Part shown: positions 21,702 to 28,859 of the stretch, one piece after another
How positions within the stretch are numbered: the first letter of the stretch is position 1
How the letters are laid out: each line of letters opens with the position of its first letter
NCBI RefSeq assembly: GCF_001422405.1
Contig: NZ_LMMV01000005.1
Span: forward strand, 92,242 to 156,241
DNA: 64,000 bases
Direction: 5' to 3'
DNA from: Pseudorhodoferax sp. Leaf267
Lineage (GTDB): Bacteria > Pseudomonadota > Gammaproteobacteria > Burkholderiales > Burkholderiaceae_C
Notes under the pieces: generated by a model
The model's database searches: none
Told to the model about the DNA's origin: nothing
Seen by the model: only the letters and a program-made list of their open reading frames with translations
Made by a program: the position numbers and the translations under genes

Positions 21702-21980
21702 TCAGCCCACCAGGCGCTGGCGCACGACGAGAGAGATGGAGACCAGTCCTGCGCAGAGGCTGGTGTGCCCGCTGAGTGTCACCAGCCCCAGGCTCCATCC
21801 CTGTGCGCGCACTGCAGCCAGCAGGGCCAGCAGCAGCGCGGCCCAGCCCGCGCTGCGCAGCGCGAGCGTGGTGCGGCGTGGCAACGGGCGTTTGAACAGA
21901 TCTTCCTGATGCCGCTCCATGGCCAGCGCCAACGCCGCAAAGCCCAGCAGCGACAGCGTGAAGACGGCGAGATGCGTCAT
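21702..21980 (-). CDS. DUF3325 family small membrane protein
   Basis: The 92-residue protein has three hydrophobic segments (about 3-20, 45-62, 70-88) separated by a basic loop RHQEDLFKRPLPRR. It matches the DUF3325 pattern, which regularly follows PepSY-type iron-uptake genes. Its ATG overlaps the PepSY gene stop (ATGA), so it is translationally coupled. The molecular role is unknown; an accessory role in siderophore-iron release at the inner membrane is inferred from neighbours only. Confidence 0.75.
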   Translation of the reverse strand: MTHLAVFTLSLLGFAALALAMERHQEDLFKRPLPRRTTLALRSAGWAALLLALLAAVRAQGWSLGLVTLSGHTSLCAGLVSISLVVRQRLVG

Positions 21981-23584
21981 GCGCCCTCCCCGACCGCATC
22001 GCCCGCCAAGGGGCGTGCAGCCGCAGCGCGCCGGGCCGGCCGCGCCTTGGGTTGGTGCCGCGCCGTGCGCAGGGCCAGCGTCGCGTGCAGCGCGGCCAGC
22101 GCCAGCAGCGTGAGCTCCAGGCCGGCGAAGGCCCAGTCGCCCTGGGCCAGGCTGGTCCACAGCGGCCGCTCGGTCGTGAAGACGTTGAGCACGGGCAGCA
22201 GCGCCAGCAATGCCGTGGCCGCCCACAGCTGCTCGATCCAGGCGCGCCTGGCGGGCCGCAGCACGGCATGCAGCAGCGTCGCGGCCCAGACCATGAAGAA
22301 CAGGTGGATCTCCCATTCGCTGCGCGCGGTCATGGTGGTCGGCAGCAGCCGGTTGCCCCACAGGAAGGACGCCATCGCGATCGACAGCCCGGCGATGGCG
22401 GCGATGTTGAGCCGCTCCACGAGCCGCAAGCCAAGATAGGGCTTGTCCGGGTCGGGCAGCTGCGCGCGGCGCTTGACGGTCCACATCACGAGGCCCGTGC
22501 CCACCATGGCCGTGCCGGCCAGGCTCACGAGGAAGTACAGCCAGCGCGTGGTGGTGTCGGAGAAGCGCCCCAGGTGCAGCGCGTACAGCACGCCGCGCGT
22601 CTCGGCCGCGGGGCCCACGTGGTCCTTGGCCCCGACCAGCTGGCCAGTCGTTCCGTCGAACAGCAGGTACTGCGGGCTGTACGACACGCGGCCGACCTCG
22701 CTGCGCACCACGGTCACGCGGGCCGCGGCGTCGCCGCCGTGGTGGACGGTGATGCGGCCCACGCTGCCCGCGCCCCAGCGCACCTCGGCCTCGCGCACCA
22801 TGTCGGCCACGGGCGCCAGCGGCGCGGCCTGGCCCGTGGGCTTGCCGGCCTGCACGAACGCGCTGAGCGCGGCATTCATGGCGCGCCGCTCGGCCTGGCT
22901 CTTGAATGCCGCGTCGCCGCCCCAGGGCATGTACAGCAACATCAAGGTGATCAGCCCCGAGTAGGTGATCATGAAATGGAAGGGCAGGCCGAACACCGAC
23001 AGCATGTTGTGCGCGTCCAGCCAGGAGCGCTGGCCCTTGCCCCAGCGGAAGGTGAAGAAGTCGATGAAGATCTTCTTGTGCGTGACCACGCCGCTGACGA
23101 TGGCCACCAGCATGAACATGCCGCAAAAGCCCGCCAGCCAGCGGCCCCAGAGCACCGGCATGTAGTGGAAGTTGAAGTGGAATCGGTAGAAGAAGTCGCC
23201 GCCGCCGGTTGCGCGCGCCTGCACCTGGCGGCCGCTCACCGCATCGAAGGTGGCGCGCTCGAAGCCGCGCCGGCCGTCGACGGCAGGCACGCGCCAGAAC
23301 GCGTCCACCGTGGGGTTGCGCGCATCCGGCAGGCCGAAGCTCCACTGCGGGCTGCCGGGCGCCGCCGCGGCCATGGCGCCGGCCATGGTCTGGGCGACCG
23401 TGGCGGCGTCGGGCAGCGGCTGCTGCGCAGGCAGCTCCGGCCGCATCCAGCCCGAGATCTCGTCGCGGAAATAGGAGACCGTGCCGGTCAGGAACATGGC
23501 GTACAGCAGCCAGCCGACCAAGAGGCCAGTCCAGATGTGCAGGTCCGACATGGTTTGCCGAAGGCCGGGCGCTTTCGCACTCAT
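21977..23584 (-). CDS. PepSY-associated transmembrane protein (PiuB-like, iron-uptake linked)
   Basis: The 535-residue inner-membrane protein has an N-terminal helix (about 12-36, DLHIWTGLLVGWLLYAMFLT) with the conserved LHxWxG entry. A PepSY-like periplasmic part follows, then a helix near 178-197 and the HKKIFIDFFTFR motif. A second helix pair comes after a second PepSY-like region, and several helices close the protein at the C-terminus. Proteins of this type accompany TonB-dependent siderophore receptors and may reduce or release ferric siderophores. Both ends overlap neighbouring genes by 4 bp (ATGA), a fully coupled three-gene unit. No TonB receptor gene is adjacent in this window. Confidence 0.85.
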   Translation of the reverse strand: MSAKAPGLRQTMSDLHIWTGLLVGWLLYAMFLTGTVSYFRDEISGWMRPELPAQQPLPDAATVAQTMAGAMAAAAPGSPQWSFGLPDARNPTVDAFWRVPAVDGRRGFERATFDAVSGRQVQARATGGGDFFYRFHFNFHYMPVLWGRWLAGFCGMFMLVAIVSGVVTHKKIFIDFFTFRWGKGQRSWLDAHNMLSVFGLPFHFMITYSGLITLMLLYMPWGGDAAFKSQAERRAMNAALSAFVQAGKPTGQAAPLAPVADMVREAEVRWGAGSVGRITVHHGGDAAARVTVVRSEVGRVSYSPQYLLFDGTTGQLVGAKDHVGPAAETRGVLYALHLGRFSDTTTRWLYFLVSLAGTAMVGTGLVMWTVKRRAQLPDPDKPYLGLRLVERLNIAAIAGLSIAMASFLWGNRLLPTTMTARSEWEIHLFFMVWAATLLHAVLRPARRAWIEQLWAATALLALLPVLNVFTTERPLWTSLAQGDWAFAGLELTLLALAALHATLALRTARHQPKARPARRAAAARPLAGDAVGEGA

Positions 23585-23880
23585 GGCGCGGCCCCGTGCC
23601 AGTACGGCCAAGCCGCCAGCAGCAACGGCGCGGCCGCCACCAGCAGGCCCGCCCAGGCCCGGCGCGCGCTGCGCACGGCGAACACCCAGACCACCGCGCC
23701 GGCATAGACCAGGAAGCTCAGCAGCATCCCCGTCAGCACGGCCTCGGATCGGGACAGCGGCAGCGCCAGCGTGGCCACGGACGTGAGCGCCGCCAGCGCA
23801 TAGCCGCCGAACAGCGCGGCCACGATGCGGGACAGCAAGGGGCCGTTACGATAAAGAGGAAGGGGGGCGCGCGCAGCCAC
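23581..23880 (-). CDS. DUF3649 family small membrane protein, first gene of the PepSY operon
   Basis: The roughly 99-residue protein has about three membrane helices (ALFGGYALAALTSVATLAL, then SFLVYAGAVVWVFAV and a C-terminal segment ending AWPYWHG). It fits the DUF3649 family often found just upstream of PepSY iron-uptake genes. GTG at 23880 was chosen because GAGGT lies about 9 bp upstream. A TTG 27 bp further upstream is an alternative. Its stop overlaps the PepSY ATG. Function is unknown beyond the iron-linked context. Confidence 0.7.
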   Translation of the reverse strand: MAARAPLPLYRNGPLLSRIVAALFGGYALAALTSVATLALPLSRSEAVLTGMLLSFLVYAGAVVWVFAVRSARRAWAGLLVAAAPLLLAAWPYWHGAAP

Positions 23881-23986
23881 GAGCAGACCTCGAACGGAAT
23901 GGAGCAACTAGGACAGGGGCGCCGTCGACGGCCCGGTCTGGCTGCGGCTTGACCTGGGAGTGCGAAAAGCGACGGAACGGGCGCCG

Positions 23987-24015
23987 AGTATAGGTTCTGG
24001 ATGCGAACAGTTCGC
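23987..24015 (-). promoter_or_regulatory. Candidate -10 and 13-bp dyad upstream of the DUF3649-PepSY operon
   Basis: On the minus strand TATACT (complement of 23987-23992) is a good -10 box. A perfect dyad GCGAAC-A-GTTCGC (24003-24015) lies where the -35 region would be. A regulator bound there would control the iron-linked operon. It does not look like a Fur box. The rest of the 277-bp gap to the PRC-barrel gene shows no gene. Confidence 0.35.
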
Positions 24016-24157
24016 GTTGTCGCCCTGGCGCCGACGCAGGTTTGGCCGCGCTCCTACGGCCGGGCCACGCCGCCGACCACAGCGCCCAGCCCGGGGTGTG
24101 ACCACACTGAAATCCTGAGGCCGGTCACCTCGATCGGCCAGCCAACAGGAGAACACC

Positions 24158-24496
24158 ATGGGCAATCCCGTCATCTCGTCCGACAAGGTCGAAGGCACCA
24201 CCGTCTACAGCCCGGACGGCGGCAAGCTGGGCAGCATCGACAACCTCATCATCGACAAGCGCTCGGGCCAGGTGCGCTATGCCGCGCTGGAGTTTGGCGG
24301 CTTCCTGGGCATGGGCACCGACCGCTACCCCATCCCCTGGAGCATGCTGACCTACGACACCAACCTGGACGGCTATGTTGTGCCTCTGCAGCAGGACCAG
24401 CTGGAACAGGCACCGCGCTACGACAAGGCCGAGTCGCCCGAATACACCGACGAATACGGCCGCCGCGTCTACGACCACTACGGCGTGACCTGGTAA
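24158..24496 (+). CDS. PRC-barrel domain protein
   Basis: The 112-residue soluble protein carries a single PRC-barrel. VEGTTVYSPDGGKLGSIDNL is the usual opening, followed by RYAALEFGGFLGMG and the YPIPWSML strand. PRC-barrels occur in RNA-processing, photosynthetic and stress-linked proteins. The stand-alone short form is common in Burkholderiales, often with a stress response, and no precise role is known. AGGAGA lies 7 bp before ATG. The gene ends 9 bp from the convergent photolyase gene. Confidence 0.85.
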   Translation: MGNPVISSDKVEGTTVYSPDGGKLGSIDNLIIDKRSGQVRYAALEFGGFLGMGTDRYPIPWSMLTYDTNLDGYVVPLQQDQLEQAPRYDKAESPEYTDEYGRRVYDHYGVTW

Positions 24497-24505
24497 GGCC
24501 CGCCG

Positions 24506-25996
24506 TCAGCGCCGCTTGGGCTTGGCGTCCAGCGGCTTCTTGACCACGGCATAGCGCGCGAGCGTCCGCTCGCGCGCATCGGCGTGGTCCACCAGTGGCC
24601 GTGGGTAGTCGTGGCCCAGCTTCACACCCGCCGCCTCCAGCTCAATCTCGCTTGCACGCCAGGGCGCGTGGATCAGCTTGTCGGGCAGGCTGGCCAGCTG
24701 CGGCAGATAGCGGCGGATAAACTTGCCGTCGGCGTCGAAGCGCTCGCTCTGGCTCACCGGGTTGAATATGCGGAAATAGGGTTGCGCATCGCAGCCGGTC
24801 GACGCCGCCCATTGCCAGCCGCCGTTGTTGGAGGCCAGTTCGAAGTCGTTGAGCTTCTCGGCAAAGTAGCGCTCACCCCAGCGCCAGTCGATGCCCAGGT
24901 CTTTCGTCAGAAAGCTGGCCACCACCATGCGCAGCCGGTTGTGCATGTAGCCGCTCTGGTTGATCTGCGCCATGGCCGCGTCCACCAGCGGGTAGCCGGT
25001 CTGGCCATGGCACCAGGCGGCGAACAGCGTCTCGGCATGCTTGCCGTGCTCCCACTTGATCGCGTCGTACTCGGGCTTGAAGGCCGAGCTCGCCACGTGC
25101 GGGAAGTGCGCCAGGATCTGCATGTAGAAATCGCGCCAGCACAGCTCGGACAGCCACACGCTGGCGCCCTGCATGCCCTGAAGGGACAGCTGCTGCGCCG
25201 TGCCCGCCAGCTGGCGGATCGACACCGTGCCGAAACGCAGGTGCACGCCCAGGTAGCTCGGCCCCTTCACGGCCGGGTAGTCGCGCGCCACGTGGTAGTG
25301 GTCCATGCGCTCGAAAAATTCTTCGAACAGCTCCAGCCCGCCGCTGGCGCCCAGCGGGATCTTCAGCTCGCGCAGGTTGGTCGCCTCGAAGCCGATGTCG
25401 GCCAGGCCCGGCACGGCCTTGCGGTCGCCCTCGGGCCGCGGCGCCAGCGCCTGGGCATGGCGATCCACGGGGTAGGACGACAGGTAGAACGGCTCGAGCT
25501 TCTTCAGCCAGGCACTCTTGTACGGCGTGAACACGCTGTAGGGCCGGCCCATCTGCGTCAGCACCTCGCTGCGTTCGAAGATCACATGGTCCTTGCTCGT
25601 CACGAGCGCGATGCCCATGCCGGCCAGGTCGCCGCGCACGCGCGCATCGCGGGCCAGCGCGAAGGGCTCGTCGTCGTGGTTGGCGAACACCGCCTGCGCA
25701 TGCAGCGCCTGCGCCGTCGCGGGGATGGCATCGCGCGCGGAACCGATGCGCACGATGAGCCCCGCATGCGGCTGGCCGGCCAGGCGGCGCAGGGCGGTGT
25801 CGAGCTCCTGCAACGCTGCCAGGATGAACTCCACGCGCCGGTCGGCGCGTGGCAGGTCGTCCAGGATGTCGGTGTCCAGGATGAAAACACAGTGCAGCTG
25901 GCTGCACGAGCGCAACGCGTGGTAGAGCGCCGCGTTGTCATGGGCGCGCAGGTCGCGCCGGAACCACATCAAACCGGTTGGGTACTTCTTGTCCAT
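24506..25996 (-). CDS. phrB: Deoxyribodipyrimidine photolyase (class I CPD)
   Basis: The 496-residue flavoprotein repairs cyclobutane pyrimidine dimers using light. The N-terminal antenna domain begins GLMWFRRDLRAHDN. The C-terminal FAD domain shows YPLVDAAMAQINQSGYMHNR, then WRWGERYFAEKLNDFELASN, NNGGWQWAAS and IFNPVSQSERFD, including the Trp chain used for photoreduction. Length is normal for bacterial class I enzymes. The start was placed at the ATG before DKKYPTG. A GTG 27 bp upstream is possible, but neither has a clear ribosome binding site. It converges on the PRC-barrel gene and is divergent from yqgE. Confidence 0.96.
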   Translation of the reverse strand: MDKKYPTGLMWFRRDLRAHDNAALYHALRSCSQLHCVFILDTDILDDLPRADRRVEFILAALQELDTALRRLAGQPHAGLIVRIGSARDAIPATAQALHAQAVFANHDDEPFALARDARVRGDLAGMGIALVTSKDHVIFERSEVLTQMGRPYSVFTPYKSAWLKKLEPFYLSSYPVDRHAQALAPRPEGDRKAVPGLADIGFEATNLRELKIPLGASGGLELFEEFFERMDHYHVARDYPAVKGPSYLGVHLRFGTVSIRQLAGTAQQLSLQGMQGASVWLSELCWRDFYMQILAHFPHVASSAFKPEYDAIKWEHGKHAETLFAAWCHGQTGYPLVDAAMAQINQSGYMHNRLRMVVASFLTKDLGIDWRWGERYFAEKLNDFELASNNGGWQWAASTGCDAQPYFRIFNPVSQSERFDADGKFIRRYLPQLASLPDKLIHAPWRASEIELEAAGVKLGHDYPRPLVDHADARERTLARYAVVKKPLDAKPKRR

Positions 25997-26028
25997 CAGC
26001 TGGGGGATTTGGGCCGGCAGCACGCCGT

Positions 26029-26034
26029 TAAAAT
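26029..26034 (+). promoter_or_regulatory. -10 element 6 bp before the yqgE start (leaderless candidate)
   Basis: TAAAAT ends 6 bp before the ATG of yqgE, so the expected transcription start would fall on or beside the A of the start codon. The same spacing recurs at 59974 and 62000. The -35 region is weak. Confidence 0.45.
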
Positions 26035-26040
26035 TCGGGA

Positions 26041-26640
26041 ATGAGCTCAGATTCTGCGCCGATGAACCTCACGCATCATTTCCTGATCGCGATGCCGGGG
26101 CTGGAGGATGAGACCTTCTCCCGCAGCGTGGTCTACCTGTGCGAGCACAGCGCCCGCGGCGCGCTGGGCCTGGTGATCAACAAACCCAGTGACATCAACC
26201 TGAAAAACCTGTTCGACAAGGTGGACCTGCCGCTGCGCCGCGCCGACCTGTCGGAAAGCCCCGTGCTGCAAGGCGGCCCGGTGCAGACCGAGCGCGGCTT
26301 CGTGCTGCACGAGGCCGTGGTCGCCACGCCACCCGACGAGGGCGAGAGCATCTATGCCTCGACCATGACCATCCCGGGCGGGCTGGAGATGACGACGTCC
26401 AAGGACGTGCTGGAGGCGCTGTCTACCGGCGCCGGCCCCAAGAAGGTGCTGGTCTCGCTGGGCTACGCAGCCTGGGGCGAGGGCCAGCTCGAATCGGAGC
26501 TGGCCGAGAACAGCTGGCTCACGGTGGAGGCCGACACGGCCGTCATCTTCGACACGCCGATCGCCGAGCGCTACGACCGTGCCCTGCTGCTGCTGGGCCT
26601 GCAGTCGTGGATGCTGTCGCCTGAAGCGGGGCATGCGTGA
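26041..26640 (+). CDS. yqgE: YqgE/AlgH family protein (DUF179)
   Basis: The 199-residue cytoplasmic protein has the family opening LTHHFLIAMPGLEDETFSRS, then VVYLCEHSARGALGLVINKP, followed by GGPVQTERGFVLH and the VSLGYAAWGEGQLE motif. AlgH/YqgE proteins are widespread and repeatedly sit next to ruvX. The biochemical role is not established. The GTG of ruvX overlaps its TGA. An internal ATG seven residues in is an alternative start with no better ribosome binding site; the first ATG fits a leaderless transcript. Confidence 0.93.
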   Translation: MSSDSAPMNLTHHFLIAMPGLEDETFSRSVVYLCEHSARGALGLVINKPSDINLKNLFDKVDLPLRRADLSESPVLQGGPVQTERGFVLHEAVVATPPDEGESIYASTMTIPGGLEMTTSKDVLEALSTGAGPKKVLVSLGYAAWGEGQLESELAENSWLTVEADTAVIFDTPIAERYDRALLLLGLQSWMLSPEAGHA

Positions 26641-27059
26641 GCATTCCCGTCGACACACCGGCCGTTCCTTCGCATTTCCAATCGTTTCTGGCTTTCGACT
26701 ACGGCACCAAGCGCACCGGTGTCGCGGTGGGCAACAGGCTCACGCGCACGGCCACGCCGCAGGCCACGATCAAGGCCGAGGGCGCCGCGGCGCGGCTGGC
26801 CGCCGCCGAAGCCCGTGTGCGCGAATGGCAGCCCGACGCGCTGGTGATCGGCGTGCCCTACCACCCCGACGGCGCCGCACACGAGAACACGGCGCGCGCG
26901 CAGCGCTTCGGCCGCCAGCTCCGCGCGCGCCTGCAGCAGCCCGTCTACGAGGTGGACGAGCGCTACAGCACGACCGAGGCCCTGAGCGAAGGCGCGCGCG
27001 ATGCCGATGCCGCCTCGGCCTGCATCATCCTGGAACAGTTTTTACGAGCCCTGCCATGA
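26637..27059 (+). CDS. ruvX: RuvX/YqgF pre-16S rRNA nuclease
   Basis: The 140-residue RNase H-like enzyme of the YqgF family takes part in 5' maturation of 16S rRNA and was first proposed as a Holliday-junction resolvase. The metal-site motif FLAFDYGTKRTGVAVGN lies at about 17-33, followed by VIGVPYHPDG, VDERYST and the late acidic ARDADAASA. It starts at GTG overlapping the yqgE stop. The 12-residue N-terminal extension before FQSFLAF is longer than in E. coli. A structured 165-bp gap separates it from pyrR. Confidence 0.93.
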   Translation: MSIPVDTPAVPSHFQSFLAFDYGTKRTGVAVGNRLTRTATPQATIKAEGAAARLAAAEARVREWQPDALVIGVPYHPDGAAHENTARAQRFGRQLRARLQQPVYEVDERYSTTEALSEGARDADAASACIILEQFLRALP

Positions 27060-27071
27060 CACAACCCCCAC

Positions 27072-27176
27072 GCTCATCGCTTCGCGTATCGCTGCCCCCC
27101 AAGGGGGCCGAGCCCGGACACGAAAGGTCCGGTGGACCTTTCGCGCCTGGCGAGGGGCCGGGGCGCAAGCCCCGGC
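27072..27176 (+). repeat. Structured intergenic element between ruvX and pyrR
   Basis: Three stem-loops lie in a row. GCCCCCCAAGGGGGC is centred near 27101. CGAAAGGTCC/GGACCTTTCG lies at 27121-27143 with loop GGT. GCCGGGGC/GCCCCGGC lies at 27157-27176 with loop GCAA. The first resembles the C-run/AAG/G-run hairpin of the elements at 28715 and 43810, so this is probably a divergent member of the same dispersed family. It could also act as a leader for pyrR. Confidence 0.6.
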
Positions 27177-27224
27177 GCGGCCTGCAGGGCCGTCAGTGCC
27201 TTCGGGCGGCCGGGCGCCACTGAC

Positions 27225-27725
27225 ATGAGCACCCTGACCCTGAACGCCGAGGCGCTGTACGCCGAGCTGCTGCGCGGCATCCGCCCGCTGTGCACCCCTA
27301 AGACGCAACTGGTCGGCATCGCGTCCGGCGGCGTGTGGCTGGCCGAGCGCCTGCAGGCCGACCTGCAGCGCAGCGGCCAGCCCGGCACGATCTCGTCGTC
27401 CATGCACCGCGACGACTTCGCGCAGCGCGGCATGGTGGGCGGCAGCGGCAACAAGACCACGCTGGCCTTCGACGTGCAGGGCGCGCAGATCCTGCTGCTG
27501 GACGATGTGCTGTACACGGGCCGCACCATCCGCGCGGCGCTCAACGAGCTGTTCGACTACGGCCGGCCCACCAGCGTGCGCCTGGCCGTGCTGGTGGACC
27601 GCGGTTCGCGTGAACTGCCGATCCAGCCCGATTTCGCGGCGGCTCGCGTCACGCTGCCGGCGAACCAATCGCTGGCACTCGCGCGTGCCGACGACGGCGC
27701 CTTCAGTTTCAAGATCGAGGGCTGA
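27225..27725 (+). CDS. pyrR: PyrR-type uracil phosphoribosyltransferase / pyrimidine regulator
   Basis: The 166-residue protein is a type I phosphoribosyltransferase. The PRPP-binding loop is [18 protein letters not shown] (about 88-105), preceded by the [13 protein letters not shown] and SSSMHRDDF segments typical of PyrR. PyrR makes UMP from uracil and, in Gram-positives, binds pyr mRNA to attenuate it. In Gram-negatives the RNA-binding role is less certain. It sits 2 bp before pyrB, which supports a link to pyrimidine synthesis. The hairpins just upstream could be a target, but nothing in the sequence proves it. Confidence 0.92.
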   Translation: MSTLTLNAEALYAELLRGIRPLCTPKTQLVGIASGGVWLAERLQADLQRSGQPGTISSSMHRDDFAQRGMVGGSGNKTTLAFDVQGAQILLLDDVLYTGRTIRAALNELFDYGRPTSVRLAVLVDRGSRELPIQPDFAAARVTLPANQSLALARADDGAFSFKIEG

Positions 27726-27727
27726 CC

Positions 27728-28690
27728 ATGCTCGCCAGCAGAAATCCGCAGCTGAACAAGAACGGCGAGCTGATCCACCTGCTCTCCATCGAAGGCCTGC
27801 CCAAGGACATCCTGACGCAGATCCTGGACACTGCCGCCAACTTCGTGAGCGTGAACGACCGCGAGGTGAAGAAGGTGCCGCTGTTGCGCGGCAAGAGCGT
27901 CTTCAACCTGTTCTTCGAGAACAGCACGCGCACGCGCACCACGTTCGAGATCGCGGCCACGCGCTTGTCGGCCGACGTGATCAACCTGGACATCGCGCGT
28001 TCCTCGGCCGCCAAGGGCGAGTCGCTGCTGGACACCATCGCCAACCTCTCGGCCATGGCGGCCGACCTGTTCGTGGTGCGGCACAGCGAATCGGGCGCGC
28101 CCTACCTCATCGCGCAGCACGTGGCGCCGCATGTGCATGTGATCAACGCAGGCGATGGCCGGCACGCGCACCCCACGCAGGGGCTGCTCGACATGTACAC
28201 CATCCGCCACTACAAGAAGGATTTCAGCAATCTCACGGTGGCCATCGTGGGCGACGTGCTGCACTCGCGCGTGGCGCGCTCCGACATCCACGGCCTCACC
28301 ACGCTGGGCTGCGCCGAGGTGCGCGTGGTCGGCCCCAAGACCCTGGTGCCGAACGACTTGGCGCAGATGGGCGTGCGCGTGTGCCACACGCTCGAAGAAG
28401 GCATCAAGGACTGCGACGTGGTCATCATGCTGCGCCTGCAGAACGAGCGCATGAGCGGCGCGCTGCTGCCGTCCAGCCAGGAGTTCTTCAAGAGCTTCGG
28501 CCTCACGCCCGACAAGCTGGCGCTGGCCAGGCCGGATGCGATCGTGATGCACCCCGGCCCCATCAACCGCGGCGTGGAGATCGACTCGGCCGTGGTGGAC
28601 GGCAAGCAGAGCGTGATCCTGCCGCAGGTCACCTTCGGCATCGCGGTGCGCATGGCCGTGATGGGCATCGTCGCAGGGAATGAAGCATGA
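27728..28690 (+). CDS. pyrB: Aspartate carbamoyltransferase catalytic chain
   Basis: The 320-residue enzyme condenses carbamoyl phosphate with aspartate, the committed step of pyrimidine synthesis. The carbamoyl-phosphate motif [15 protein letters not shown] is at about 60-74, followed by [24 protein letters not shown] and the aspartate-site region MLRLQNERM. It is followed, beyond a repeat element, by an inactive dihydroorotase-like gene. This is the arrangement of the dodecameric PyrB-PyrC' complexes of Pseudomonas. No pyrI regulatory subunit is present. Confidence 0.96.
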   Translation: MLASRNPQLNKNGELIHLLSIEGLPKDILTQILDTAANFVSVNDREVKKVPLLRGKSVFNLFFENSTRTRTTFEIAATRLSADVINLDIARSSAAKGESLLDTIANLSAMAADLFVVRHSESGAPYLIAQHVAPHVHVINAGDGRHAHPTQGLLDMYTIRHYKKDFSNLTVAIVGDVLHSRVARSDIHGLTTLGCAEVRVVGPKTLVPNDLAQMGVRVCHTLEEGIKDCDVVIMLRLQNERMSGALLPSSQEFFKSFGLTPDKLALARPDAIVMHPGPINRGVEIDSAVVDGKQSVILPQVTFGIAVRMAVMGIVAGNEA

Positions 28691-28714
28691 ACATGGGGTC
28701 CACCCTCGTTTCTT

Positions 28715-28787
28715 GCTCACTTCGTGTAGCCGAATCCTCCCTCAAGGGAGCGACACCAGCGGCCCGGCAAAGCCGGTTCCGCGGTGT
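28715..28787 (+). repeat. Structured dispersed repeat between pyrB and pyrX
   Basis: After GCTCACTTCGTGTAGCC there is a CTCCCT/AGGGAG hairpin. Next comes a three-helix arm: ACACC/GGTGT (28753-28757 with 28783-28787), GCGG/CCGC, and CCGGC-AAA-GCCGG at the tip. A second copy at 43810-43886 keeps the same layout with paired base changes. It lies in the same orientation as the surrounding genes. Confidence 0.75.
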
Positions 28788-28859
28788 CCCCCGCCTTCTG
28801 GCCGCAGCCTGCGTGAGGCCGCGCAACAAATTCGACAACGCTCGCTCGAGAGAATCGTC

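Noticed and set aside
22052..23707. 551-codon plus-strand frame opposite the PepSY gene
   Set aside because: The PepSY protein on the minus strand has clear membrane helices and family motifs and coupled neighbours; the plus-strand frame has none.
27072..27176. CRISPR-like array or transposon end between ruvX and pyrR
   Set aside because: The three stems differ from each other, there are no regular spacers, and no transposase or target duplication is seen.
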